Source: Ruminococcus sp. UBA3286
GTDB lineage: Bacteria > Bacillota > Clostridia > Oscillospirales > Ruminococcaceae
Assembly (NCBI GenBank): GCA_002362135.1
Contig: DETO01000054.1
Coordinates: 1-11,695 of the forward strand
Direction: 5' to 3'
Length of the DNA stretch: 11,695 nucleotides
Every line of letters begins with the position of its first letter. Position 1 is the stretch's first letter. The notes beneath the pieces were generated by a model. It was given only the letters and a program-made list of their open reading frames with translations. It ran no database searches and was not told the origin of the DNA. Positions 1 to 8,114 of the stretch are shown here, piece by piece. The position numbers and the translations under genes are program-made.

Positions 1-15
1 TTTAATAAATTTTTC

Positions 16-44
16 TTGATTTTTCGCAAACTATATGTTATAAT
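16..44 (+). promoter_or_regulatory. Sigma-A promoter of the dockerin esterase gene
   Basis: The -35 box TTGATT (16-21) and the -10 box TATAAT (39-44) are separated by 17 bp, and TGT directly before the -10 gives an extended -10. Transcription should start near position 51, leaving a leader of about 28 nt that holds the GGAG ribosome site at 67-70. No operator or riboswitch is visible in this short leader. Confidence 0.8.
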
Positions 45-78
45 TTTATTAGAATAATCTTGAAATGGAGCGTTATAC

Positions 79-1506
79 ATGAAAAAACGATTTAGAAAAT
101 TAATTGCAGCCACATCGGCTATGTCCACTTTGATTGCTGCACTTAGCTGCTTTACTGCCAATGCGGCGATAGAGCCTAATCCCGTTATCAGCCGAAACTG
201 TCCGTCTTATTCAGGCAGCGGAGATGCGAAATCAGCAAACGACGAGCATTATTTCTCGTTCTGCTTTATGACTTCACCCGATTACCTTGCTTACGACCTT
301 TCAAATGTTCCCGATTCGGAGAAAAAACAGGTTCTCGCCGTTTGGTACAATACAAGCGCATTCGACAACATCGGAAATTACGCAAACCGCAATATGGAGC
401 CGTCTGATTACACTATTGAAGTCAACACTGCCGACGGCGGAGAATATCCCACGGACGGCTGGGAAATCGTTGAAACCGTTACCGAAAATACTCTTTCATC
501 GCGTCAACATCTTATTTCTATGAAGGGTTACAACTGGATTCGACTCAATATTTCCAAAGCCGACGGTCAGGAAGGCAAGACTGCATCGATAAATTTTGAT
601 ATTCACAGTGCGCCTAATGGAGTATCTGACAGCTGGCTTTTTCTTGGGGATTCAATTACCGCCGGCGGTATGAATAATTGCTATGGAACAGGTTTTGCCA
701 CGCATATTAATATGATTGACAGCAAATATTTCCCCGTACAGGAAAACGGAGGAATAGGCGGAATTCTTAGCAGTGACGGAAAAACTAATATAGATCGCTG
801 GCTCTCGGTTTCTCATGCCAAATATATAAGTATAGCTTACGGCACAAATGATTGTTGGGGTAAAGATTATCTCACGCAGGAATATTATGATAACACAAAA
901 TACATGATCGACGCTATCCTGTATGCAGGAAAAATTCCGGTTCTCCCGAAAATACCTGCTTCTACAAATGACGATGTTAAAGGTAATGTACCGCTGTATA
1001 ACGCTATGATTGATAAGCTTTACGAGGAATACGGCGATAAATTGGTAAAAGGTCCTGATTTCCAGAGCTTTTTCGAAGAGCATCCTGATTATCTCAGCGG
1101 CGACGGAGTTCATCCTTCCGATGTCGGATATGCGGCAATGCGCGAAACATGGGCGAATTGTATGTACGAAAACGTTTATAAAGCTTCTGCCCCGGATTAT
1201 CCATCAACCTCCACAACGACTGCTACAACTGAAACCTCAACAACTACAACGACTTCTACGGAAACTACAGGAAATGTATCAAAAAATATAGGTGATGCAA
1301 ATTGTGACGGCAAAGTTGAGATCGCTGACGCTACGCTTATTCTTCAATATCTAACCAATAAGGACGATTACAAGCTTACAGAGCAAGGTATGATCAACGC
1401 CGATTGCTGCAATGTGGGAGACGGGGTTACGGCTCAGGACGCCCTTGCAATTCAAAAACTTGATGCAGGCGTCATAAAAAATCTTCCTGCAAATAATTTA
1501 GATTAA
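79..1506 (+). CDS. Secreted SGNH/GDSL hydrolase with type I dockerin
   Basis: This 475-aa exported enzyme is probably a carbohydrate esterase or deacylase assembled into a cellulosome. Residues 1-29 form a signal peptide (Lys/Arg-rich start, hydrophobic core, ANA cleavage site). Residues about 31-180 look like a beta-rich accessory region that I do not recognise. The SGNH domain (about 184-365) shows GDSI with nucleophile Ser192, the oxyanion glycine in the GGIGG stretch (224-228), GTND with Asn257, and DGVH with Asp342 and His345. A Thr/Ser linker (376-397) leads to the dockerin (405-465). Its first calcium loop is canonical (D406, N408, D410, D417). The second (from D442 to D454) is one residue longer, as in some Ruminococcus dockerins. 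The ATG at 79 follows GGAG by 8 nt. The substrate is not shown by the sequence; acetylated xylan or another hemicellulose is an inference from the dockerin. Confidence 0.9.
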   Translation: MKKRFRKLIAATSAMSTLIAALSCFTANAAIEPNPVISRNCPSYSGSGDAKSANDEHYFSFCFMTSPDYLAYDLSNVPDSEKKQVLAVWYNTSAFDNIGNYANRNMEPSDYTIEVNTADGGEYPTDGWEIVETVTENTLSSRQHLISMKGYNWIRLNISKADGQEGKTASINFDIHSAPNGVSDSWLFLGDSITAGGMNNCYGTGFATHINMIDSKYFPVQENGGIGGILSSDGKTNIDRWLSVSHAKYISIAYGTNDCWGKDYLTQEYYDNTKYMIDAILYAGKIPVLPKIPASTNDDVKGNVPLYNAMIDKLYEEYGDKLVKGPDFQSFFEEHPDYLSGDGVHPSDVGYAAMRETWANCMYENVYKASAPDYPSTSTTTATTETSTTTTTSTETTGNVSKNIGDANCDGKVEIADATLILQYLTNKDDYKLTEQGMINADCCNVGDGVTAQDALAIQKLDAGVIKNLPANNLD

Positions 1507-1512
1507 GGCAAC

Positions 1513-1542
1513 AAAAAATCCTTCTGTTTCAGAAGGATTTTT
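1513..1542. terminator. Bidirectional intrinsic terminator
   Basis: A 13-bp perfect stem (left arm 1514-1526, right arm 1530-1542) closes a TTT loop. The arms are A-rich on the left and T-rich on the right, so each strand ends in a U-tract. It lies between two convergent genes (stops at 1506 and 1552) and can serve both the dockerin esterase and the AI-2E family gene. Confidence 0.9.
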
Positions 1543-1551
1543 GTTATGAAG

Positions 1552-2823
1552 TTATTCATCTACATCATCAGATTTATCAGAAGATTCTGATTTTTTAAAC
1601 TTTTTGATTTTCAGTTTTTTCTTTTTGGTGATCAATATGGGAGGTTCAGGAAGATAATCAGCCGTAACCGTTGACATTTTCTTCTTCTCCAGCAAATATG
1701 AAATATATTCGTTTATCAAAGAATAAATTACTGCGAATATCGGCACGCCCAGAATCATTCCCGCAAATCCAAACAGTCCTCCGCCTACGAGAATCGAGAA
1801 AAGCACCCAGAATGAGGAAATTCCGATTGACTGTCCCAATATTTTGGGGCCGATAACATTTCCGTCAAGCTGTTGGAGTATAAAAATGAGAATGAGGAAT
1901 GGAATCACCTGCTTCGGAGTTGAAACAAGAAGCAGTATTGCGCTTGGAATCGCACCGATAAACGGTCCGAAAAACGGAATTACATTTGTAACGGTAACTA
2001 TAACGGAGATAAGAACGGCGAAATCAAGCTTCATTATCGACATACATATAAAACACAAAACACCTATAATGATAGAATCAATGATTTTTCCCGAAATAAA
2101 ACCTCCTATAGAAGCATTCGTCTGCGCGCAGACCCTCATAAATCCCCGTGATGCACGTTTGGGAAGTATGGCGGTCACTATTTTCTTCAATTGCGCCTGA
2201 AAATGCTCCTTGTCAAAAAGAAGATATACAGCAACAATTATTCCAATCAGCAAATCTTTTATTGAAATAATAAGGCTCATGGTGCTGTCTGTAAGCTTTA
2301 GCATGATATCGCCGATTTTCGGGACAATATTATTGACAAATTCCATGAGGGCATCCTCAATATTCTGAATCTGGTCGTTTACGATCGTCAGAAGCTTAGG
2401 GTATCTTTCCAAAAGACCGTCTATCCATTTTTCAAAATTGTTTATGTATGCGCCGATATTATTGAAAATTCCCATTATGCTATCGATGACCTGCGGTAGA
2501 ATTATTGAACACAAGGCGGAAGCTGTTGCAAAAAACAAGAGCATAGTCAACAAAAGAGATATGGTTCTGGTCAGCTTCGGCATCGGTTTTTTTCGCTCTG
2601 TCAAATATTTTATTCGCGGCTCGATCCACATCATGATCGGATTGAGTATGTAAGCGATCACCAATCCCCATACAATAGGAGCAAGAACTGTAAACAGCGA
2701 TTTTATTGCATCGCCGAAAACCGTGAAATTAAAGATAATGGTATACACAATAAGGCAGGCTGTAAATGTTAAAACAGTATAAACAGAAATGGTGTTATAC
2801 TTGGCGTTCCATCTTATTTTCAT
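1552..2823 (-). CDS. AI-2E/PerM family transporter-like membrane protein
   Basis: This 423-aa polytopic inner-membrane protein belongs to the AI-2E transporter (UPF0118, PerM/YdiK/YtvI) family, whose members have been linked to autoinducer-2 export, sodium/proton antiport or general efflux; the substrate here is unknown. Hydrophobic segments lie near residues 13-33, 43-64, 85-110, 185-205, 245-290, 303-317 and 335-375. A large amphipathic region (about 110-185) follows the third segment, as is usual. Family signatures are the PFFGPFIGAIPS stretch (283-294) and the QQLDGNVIGPKILG stretch (317-330). The tail (400-423) is odd: a lysine-rich run followed by a Ser/Asp-rich acidic end. The start ATG at 2823 is preceded by AAGGAG at good spacing. 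It lies 72 bp downstream of purL and is probably transcribed at least partly by read-through, since no clear promoter of its own was seen. Confidence 0.88.
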   Translation of the reverse strand: MKIRWNAKYNTISVYTVLTFTACLIVYTIIFNFTVFGDAIKSLFTVLAPIVWGLVIAYILNPIMMWIEPRIKYLTERKKPMPKLTRTISLLLTMLLFFATASALCSIILPQVIDSIMGIFNNIGAYINNFEKWIDGLLERYPKLLTIVNDQIQNIEDALMEFVNNIVPKIGDIMLKLTDSTMSLIISIKDLLIGIIVAVYLLFDKEHFQAQLKKIVTAILPKRASRGFMRVCAQTNASIGGFISGKIIDSIIIGVLCFICMSIMKLDFAVLISVIVTVTNVIPFFGPFIGAIPSAILLLVSTPKQVIPFLILIFILQQLDGNVIGPKILGQSIGISSFWVLFSILVGGGLFGFAGMILGVPIFAVIYSLINEYISYLLEKKKMSTVTADYLPEPPILITKKKKLKIKKFKKSESSDKSDDVDE

Positions 2824-2840
2824 ATTGATCTCCTTGCATT

Positions 2841-2873
2841 AAAGGAAGCCGCACAAAGACATTCTTTGTGCGG
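2841..2873 (-). terminator. Hairpin after purL, weak terminator or attenuator
   Basis: A 10-bp perfect stem (2849-2858 with 2864-2873) closes a 5-nt loop in the gap between purL and the AI-2E family gene. In the direction of transcription it is followed by CTTCCTTTAATG, a poor U-tract. It would fit partial termination or an mRNA-stabilising or processing hairpin that lowers downstream expression, rather than a full stop. Confidence 0.5.
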
Positions 2874-2895
2874 GATCTTTCCAAATTTACAAAAC

Positions 2896-5800
2896 TTACT
2901 TGAAGTAAGCAACGCCGCTTTCAAAGATCTTCTGATCTTTGCAGCCCTCAACATTTTTGCAGATATAGCTTCCCTTACGCTCGGAATGTCCCATTTTACC
3001 CAGAACTCGTCCGTCGGGAGAAGTGATTCCCTCGATAGCGTCAATGGAAGTATTCGGGTTATAACGTATATCCATAGTAGGTATACCGTCAAGATCAACA
3101 TACTGAGTAGCGATCTGACCATTATTTGCAAGCTGTTGTATCAGGCTTGCAGGAGCGACGAATCTGCCTTCGCCGTGCGAGATCGGAACGCAATGTATAT
3201 CGCCGACTTCCGTACCGTAAAGCCATGGACTCTTATTCGAAGCGATTCTTGTATTTACCATCATTGACTGATGACGATTGATCGTGTTGAATGTAAGCGT
3301 AGGCGAGTTGTCGTCCATATCGACGATCTCGCCGAACGGAACGAGACCAAGCTTTATAAGAGCCTGAAATCCGTTGCAAATACCCAGCATAAGTCCGTCG
3401 CGGTTTTTAAGCAGATCGTGAACAGCGTCCTTTATTTTGGGATTTCTGAAAAATGCAGTTATAAACTTGCCGCTTCCCTCCGGCTCATCGCCGCCGCTGA
3501 ATCCGCCGGGTATCATGATTATCTGCGATTCTCTTACAGCCTTTTCGAAGTAGTCAACAGACTGCTCGATATCGCCTGCGGACAGGTTTCTGATAACGAC
3601 CGTTTCCGCGGATGCGCCTGCTTTTTCGAATGCTCTTGCGGTATCATATTCGCAGTTTGTTCCCGGAAATACAGGAATAAGTACTCTCGGCTTCGCGAAT
3701 TTCTCTGCCGAAGCGATCTTTGTTTCGCAATTATAGCTGTAAACAGCAGGCGTAGCGTCTGTAGTTTTTATTCTGCACGGGAATATGGGTTCAAGCTTGC
3801 CCTCCCATACGCGCTGAAGATTGTCCATATTGACCGTATAGTCGAATGTGCAGATCTTATAATTGTCAATAGTTTTACCGATAACGTTTTCGTCGTCGGA
3901 AGCCTCGCCGTTAAGTTCAATAATAAACGAACCGTAGCAGGGCTTATAAAGCTTATTTGCACCGAGCTTTGTTGTAAATTCAAAACCGAGCTTGTTTCCA
4001 AAGCACATTTTCGCAATACCTTCGGCAATTCCGCCGTAGCCCGAAGTCCATACGGAAGCCGCTCTGCCTGCTGAAATTATATCCTCGACCTTGTCAAATA
4101 CAGACTTGATGCTGTCAAATACGGGGAGACCGTTTTCATCATATTCAGGCTCGATGTAAATTACCTTGCTTCCTGCCTTTTTGAATTCCGTGGAAACTAC
4201 CTTATCAGCTTTTGCAACCGATACTGCAAAGGATACGAGCGTAGGAGGTACGTCGATGTTTTCGAAAGTACCCGACATTGAATCCTTTCCGCCTATAGAG
4301 CCGCAGCCCATTTCCAGCTGAGCCTTGAAAGCTCCGAGAAGAGCCGCCATAGGCTTGCCCCAACGCTTCGGATCATTTTTTGTACGCTCAAAATACTCCT
4401 GGAAAGTCAGCCAGCACTTTTTATATGAACCGCCTGCCGCAACAACTTTTGCAATCGACTCAACAACAGCCAGAAGCGCGCCGTGATAAGGACTTTTTAC
4501 GGATATATCGGGATTATATCCCCAGCCCATAAGCGAGCAGGTATTAGTCTCGCCCTTGAGTACGGGAATCTTCGCAGCCATAGCCTGAGAAGGAGTCATC
4601 TGGTAAATTCCTCCGAACGGCATGAGAACAGTTCCTGCGCCGATCGTGGAATCGAATTTCTCAATCAGACCTTTCTGAGAACATACGTTAAGACTGCCCA
4701 TGAGTTTCGTCCATTCTTCGGCATTATCAGCAATATTTTCGCTTTCTGCCGCATCAGGGATATCGACAACTATGTTGGTATATTTTGGCGCGCCGTTTGA
4801 ATTAAGAAATTCTCTCGAAAGGTTTACGATAGTTTTTCCGTTCCAGTTCATTTTCAGTCTCGGCTCGTCAACAACATCTGCTACGAGAGTAGCTTCGAGG
4901 TTTTCCTTAGCGGCTTCAGCCATGAACTTATCCACATCTTCAGGCGCAATAACAACAGCCATACGCTCCTGAGATTCGGAAATAGCTATCTCCGTGCCGT
5001 CCAGACCGTCATATTTTTTCGGTACGGCATTAAGATTTATAACAAGACCGTCAGTAAGTTCACCGATTGCAACAGATACGCCGCCTGCTCCAAAATCGTT
5101 GCAGCGCTTGATCATACGCGTAACGTCGGGATTGCGGAAAAGACGCTGAAGCTTTCTTTCTTCGGGCGGATTACCCTTCTGAACTTCCGCTCCGCAGTTT
5201 TCGAGTGATTCGAGAGTATGCGACTTGGAAGAACCTGTTGCTCCGCCGCAGCCGTCACGGCCTGTTTTGCCGCCGAGAAGAATTACAACGTCACCTGCAA
5301 CGGGTCTTTCGCGACGAATATTTTCAGCGGGAGCAGCTCCGAGAACCGCACCGATCTCCATTCTTTTTGCAACATATCCGGGGTGATAAACCTCGGAAAC
5401 ATGACCTGTGGCAAGACCTATCTGGTTTCCGTAAGAACTGTAACCGTTAGCAGCTCCGACAGTTATCTTGCGCTGCGGAAGCTTGCCTGCGATAGTATCT
5501 TCTACCGGAACGAGGGGATTAGCCGCACCTGTTACGCGCATTGCCTGATAAACGTATGAACGTCCCGAAAGCGGATCGCGAATCGCTCCGCCGAGGCAGG
5601 TTGCCGCGCCGCCAAAAGGTTCGATCTCTGTCGGATGATTGTGAGTTTCATTTTTGAACATGAGAATCCAATCTTCCGTTTTGCCGTCGATATCGACCTT
5701 GATTTTTACCGAGCAGGCGTTGATCTCTTCGCTTTCGTCAAGATCGGGCAGCAGACCGTCGGCTTTCAGCTTCTTAGCGGCGATAGTACCAAGATCCATG

Positions 5801-6600
5801 AGGGTAATTGGTTTATTCGTTCTTCCGAGTTCCTTACGGACGTCGATGTACATATCGTATGTATCCTTGATATAAGGCGTAACTATGCTTACGTCTTCAA
5901 TATTTGTCAGGAAAGTCGTATGACGGCAATGATCTGACCAATAAGTATCAATCATGCGAATTTCCGTGATAGTAGGATCGCGATGCTCCTTATTACGGAA
6001 ATAATCCTGACAGAACTTGATATCGTCATAATCCATGGCAAGTCCGAACTTGTCCACGAAAGCACGAAGTCCCTTTTCATTCAGGTTGATGAATCCCTCC
6101 AGCACCTCAACTGTGGTGGGAATCTCGTAGTTTGAATCAAGCGAATCTACTGTGTCAAGCGAAGCTTCACGGCTTTCAACAGGGTTGATGATATATGATT
6201 TCAGCTTGTCAAACTCCTCGTCTGTGATATTGCCGTCGATAATGTAAATTCTTGCGTTTCTTACACGACATCTCTCGCCCTGCCTGAGTATCTGAATACA
6301 CTGTTCGCAGCTGTCTGCGCGCTGATCAAACTGACCTGGAAGATATTCAACCGCAAAAATTCTTTCACCGTTTTCAAGCTTCGGCAGTTCGTCATAAACA
6401 ACGTCTACGGCAGGCTCTGAAAAAACTGTGTTTACAGCCGCCTTAAAATCTTCTTCGCTGAGTCTGTCAGCGTCGTATCGGTTCAGCACTCTTATGCCGT
6501 TGATGTCAAGGCGAAGAGCGGTTCTGATATCGCTGAGAAGCGAACGTGCCTCAACAGCGAATTCCGATTTTTTTTCTGAATAAATTCTGAATACGGACAT
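2896..6600 (-). CDS. purL: Phosphoribosylformylglycinamidine synthase, single chain
   Basis: This cytosolic enzyme performs step four of de novo purine synthesis: FGAR, ATP and glutamine give FGAM. At 1234 aa it is the large fused form, so it needs no separate PurS or PurQ, and is slightly shorter than the roughly 1295-aa enterobacterial enzyme, in keeping with the clostridial branch. An N-terminal PurS-like region (about 1-150) is followed by the synthase half: SDHCRHTTF at 222-230, ETHNHPTEIEPFGG at 318-331, and the second half with GGKDSMSG at 770-777. The C-terminal class I glutamine amidotransferase (about 971-1234) has nucleophile Cys1075 in LGICNGFQ, His1142 in SHGEGRF, and a putative catalytic triad His1205/Glu1207 in GHSER. 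The ATG at 6600 has GGAG 8 nt upstream, lying over the mtaB stop codon. It appears cotranscribed with mtaB and also has its own promoter. Confidence 0.97.
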   Translation of the reverse strand: MSVFRIYSEKKSEFAVEARSLLSDIRTALRLDINGIRVLNRYDADRLSEEDFKAAVNTVFSEPAVDVVYDELPKLENGERIFAVEYLPGQFDQRADSCEQCIQILRQGERCRVRNARIYIIDGNITDEEFDKLKSYIINPVESREASLDTVDSLDSNYEIPTTVEVLEGFINLNEKGLRAFVDKFGLAMDYDDIKFCQDYFRNKEHRDPTITEIRMIDTYWSDHCRHTTFLTNIEDVSIVTPYIKDTYDMYIDVRKELGRTNKPITLMDLGTIAAKKLKADGLLPDLDESEEINACSVKIKVDIDGKTEDWILMFKNETHNHPTEIEPFGGAATCLGGAIRDPLSGRSYVYQAMRVTGAANPLVPVEDTIAGKLPQRKITVGAANGYSSYGNQIGLATGHVSEVYHPGYVAKRMEIGAVLGAAPAENIRRERPVAGDVVILLGGKTGRDGCGGATGSSKSHTLESLENCGAEVQKGNPPEERKLQRLFRNPDVTRMIKRCNDFGAGGVSVAIGELTDGLVINLNAVPKKYDGLDGTEIAISESQERMAVVIAPEDVDKFMAEAAKENLEATLVADVVDEPRLKMNWNGKTIVNLSREFLNSNGAPKYTNIVVDIPDAAESENIADNAEEWTKLMGSLNVCSQKGLIEKFDSTIGAGTVLMPFGGIYQMTPSQAMAAKIPVLKGETNTCSLMGWGYNPDISVKSPYHGALLAVVESIAKVVAAGGSYKKCWLTFQEYFERTKNDPKRWGKPMAALLGAFKAQLEMGCGSIGGKDSMSGTFENIDVPPTLVSFAVSVAKADKVVSTEFKKAGSKVIYIEPEYDENGLPVFDSIKSVFDKVEDIISAGRAASVWTSGYGGIAEGIAKMCFGNKLGFEFTTKLGANKLYKPCYGSFIIELNGEASDDENVIGKTIDNYKICTFDYTVNMDNLQRVWEGKLEPIFPCRIKTTDATPAVYSYNCETKIASAEKFAKPRVLIPVFPGTNCEYDTARAFEKAGASAETVVIRNLSAGDIEQSVDYFEKAVRESQIIMIPGGFSGGDEPEGSGKFITAFFRNPKIKDAVHDLLKNRDGLMLGICNGFQALIKLGLVPFGEIVDMDDNSPTLTFNTINRHQSMMVNTRIASNKSPWLYGTEVGDIHCVPISHGEGRFVAPASLIQQLANNGQIATQYVDLDGIPTMDIRYNPNTSIDAIEGITSPDGRVLGKMGHSERKGSYICKNVEGCKDQKIFESGVAYFK

Positions 6601-6604
6601 TTTA

Positions 6605-7927
6605 TTATCTCCATTCCTGATCGATAATTCTGCCGAAGCAATGATCGCCGCGGCTTTCTTCTATTATAACATAAAAAATAGAATTACGCAAACTTTTTTT
6701 TGAATTTTCCCGAAAAATTTTTATCAGTGTATAATCAGCAGCATGGCCTTGGTGAAATTCTTCTGAATTTTCGCGCTCAAACAGCACCGGAACAATTTTT
6801 CCGACAAGACTTTGCAGATAATTCGCGGTAAGTTTTTCTCCTACGGATTTCATGCGGTCGGCGCGCTGCGATTTTATATTTGGCGGAATCTGCTGCATTG
6901 CGGCGGCTTTCGTGCCTTTTCTGGGCGAATACTGGAATACGTGTATTTTTGCGAATCTGACTTTTTCGACAAATGCTACAGATTCTTTGAATTCCTCATC
7001 GGTTTCCAAAGGAAATCCGACCATAACATCAGTAGTGAATGCGGCGTTCGGAAAAATTCCGCGGATTTTTTCAACAAGCGTCAGATATTCTTCAGCCGTA
7101 TATTTACGGTTCATTCGACGAAGAGTAGCATTACATCCGCTCTGAAGCGATAAATGAAAATGAGGACAGAATTGCGGCAATTTTGAAAGACGAAGAAGAT
7201 CGTTGTCGGAAATCATTTCGGGTTCTATTGAACCAAGCCGAACACGCTCGATACCCTCTACTTTGCAGCATTCTTCGACTGCATCAACAAGCCGCAGACC
7301 GAATTCCTGACCGTAAAACGCCAAATTTATGCCGACGAGTACAATCTCTCTGTAGCCCGATTCTGCAAGCCTCCGTGCTTCATCGCGAAGCGAATTCATC
7401 GCCCTGCTGCGGCATCTTCCCCGTGCATACGGAATAATGCAGTATGAGCAGAATTGATCGCAGCCGTCTTGAATCTTCATAAAAGCGCGCGTATTTCCAT
7501 TTTCCGTAAACGGTGCAGAAAACGGTATTTCCTCGAAATCGTCATGCCTGCCGTAATCCGATATCTCAACTATGCGTCGCTTTTTTGCAATAACTTCCAT
7601 AGCCAGCTTCGGAAGATTTTTCCTGTCTTGAGTTCCCGTAATAATATCGGCTTCCATGCATTTTTCCTCAATATTATCAGACGCCTGCGGAAGACATCCT
7701 GTAAGAATTATAACAGAATCGGGATGATTTCTGCGTAGTTTTCTCACCGCATATAAAGATTTACTATCGCCGCTGCCTGTAACCGTACAGGAATTCACGA
7801 CAAAAATATCAGCGCCATTTTCAGTTTCGACGGATTCAAATCCGCTGCTTTCAAAACAGCTTCTTATACATTGAGTTTCGTATTGACTGACCTTGCACCC
7901 AAACGTTATAAAATAAACCTTATACAT
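6605..7927 (-). CDS. mtaB: tRNA t6A37 methylthiotransferase MtaB
   Basis: This radical-SAM enzyme (440 aa) adds a methylthio group to threonylcarbamoyl-adenosine 37 in tRNAs such as tRNA-Lys, supporting decoding accuracy. The N-terminal UPF0004 domain has its cluster cysteines at C11, C47 and C78. The radical SAM domain has CxxxCxxC at C156, C160 and C163. A C-terminal TRAM-like region spans about 375-435. The frame is open from a TTG at 7972, with an in-frame ATG at 7957, but the ATG at 7927 was chosen because the protein then begins MYKVYFITFGCKV, matching where this family starts, and GTGGGG lies just upstream. The stop is 4 nt from the purL start, so the two are likely translationally coupled. 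MiaB and RimO are less likely given the MtaB-type N-terminus and the length. Confidence 0.93.
   Translation of the reverse strand: MYKVYFITFGCKVSQYETQCIRSCFESSGFESVETENGADIFVVNSCTVTGSGDSKSLYAVRKLRRNHPDSVIILTGCLPQASDNIEEKCMEADIITGTQDRKNLPKLAMEVIAKKRRIVEISDYGRHDDFEEIPFSAPFTENGNTRAFMKIQDGCDQFCSYCIIPYARGRCRSRAMNSLRDEARRLAESGYREIVLVGINLAFYGQEFGLRLVDAVEECCKVEGIERVRLGSIEPEMISDNDLLRLSKLPQFCPHFHLSLQSGCNATLRRMNRKYTAEEYLTLVEKIRGIFPNAAFTTDVMVGFPLETDEEFKESVAFVEKVRFAKIHVFQYSPRKGTKAAAMQQIPPNIKSQRADRMKSVGEKLTANYLQSLVGKIVPVLFERENSEEFHQGHAADYTLIKIFRENSKKSLRNSIFYVIIEESRGDHCFGRIIDQEWR
6663..6691 (-). promoter_or_regulatory. Internal promoter for purL inside mtaB
   Basis: On the minus strand, TTGCGT (6686-6691) and TATAAT (6663-6668) are 17 bp apart, with TGT directly before the -10 box. 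The start site would be near 6655, giving purL a leader of about 55 nt. The element lies within mtaB codons 413-422, so this stretch appears to encode both TRAM-domain residues and a promoter. No PurR-type operator or purine riboswitch was recognised beside it. Confidence 0.65.
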
Positions 7928-7965
7928 ATTTCGCCCCACTATTCTCTTTTCAGTCATGTTGATTA

Positions 7966-7995
7966 TGCACAAAAGTATCTTCCTCTTTTTGTGCA
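7966..7995 (-). other. Stem-loop in the mtaB 5' leader
   Basis: A 9-bp perfect inverted repeat (TGCACAAAA at 7966-7974, TTTTGTGCA at 7987-7995) has a 12-nt loop. In the mtaB transcript the loop carries a purine-rich GAGGAAG stretch, about 40 nt before the chosen start codon. It may stabilise the leader or affect translation; function is not evident. Confidence 0.4.
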
Positions 7996-8046
7996 GTATA
8001 AATAATTATCTTTTATTCCTAAAAAACAACTTTAATTGGAAAGTAT

Positions 8047-8075
8047 AGTATACCAAATTGACAAATTTATAAAAA
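8047..8075 (-). promoter_or_regulatory. Candidate promoter for mtaB
   Basis: On the minus strand a TATACT -10 box (8047-8052) carries TGG before it as an extended -10. The -35 position at 17 bp spacing (8070-8075) reads TTTTTA, which is poor. It is the best minus-strand candidate upstream of mtaB, and would give a leader of about 113 nt containing the stem-loop at 7966-7995. Confidence 0.38.
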
Positions 8076-8080
8076 GTCCC

Positions 8081-8109
8081 TTGACATAGCCGTTTTTTAG
8101 TGGTATTAT
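8081..8109 (+). promoter_or_regulatory. Strong sigma-A promoter of the HPr-like gene
   Basis: TTGACA (8081-8086), a 17-bp spacer and TATTAT (8104-8109) with TGG before the -10 box make a near-consensus promoter. Transcription should start about 8115-8117, right at the base of a small stem-loop. High expression of the small downstream gene is expected. Confidence 0.85.
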
Positions 8110-8114
8110 ATAGT

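Noticed and set aside
652..1113. A 153-codon minus-strand frame inside the dockerin esterase gene.
   Set aside because: It is antisense to conserved catalytic blocks of the SGNH domain and shows no signal for translation.
1204..1272. Threonine-codon repeat tract (ACA/ACT/ACG) as a possible DNA repeat element.
   Set aside because: It is the in-frame Thr/Ser linker joining catalytic domain and dockerin, a usual feature of cellulosomal enzymes.
3271..4074. A 267-codon open frame on the plus strand opposite purL, and many shorter ones between 2866 and 5937.
   Set aside because: They lie antisense to a fully conserved purL, have no ribosome sites or family motifs, and reflect its codon pattern.
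7928..7972. Upstream TTG and ATG starts for mtaB adding 10 to 15 residues.
   Set aside because: The family starts at the MYKVYFITFGCKV position, and the extension has no conserved content; a GTGGGG site fits the later ATG.
8043..8053. An 11-bp GTATA-G-TATAC palindrome that could be an operator.
   Set aside because: It overlaps the candidate -10 box and is short and AT-only apart from the ends; such palindromes arise easily here, and no second copy was seen.
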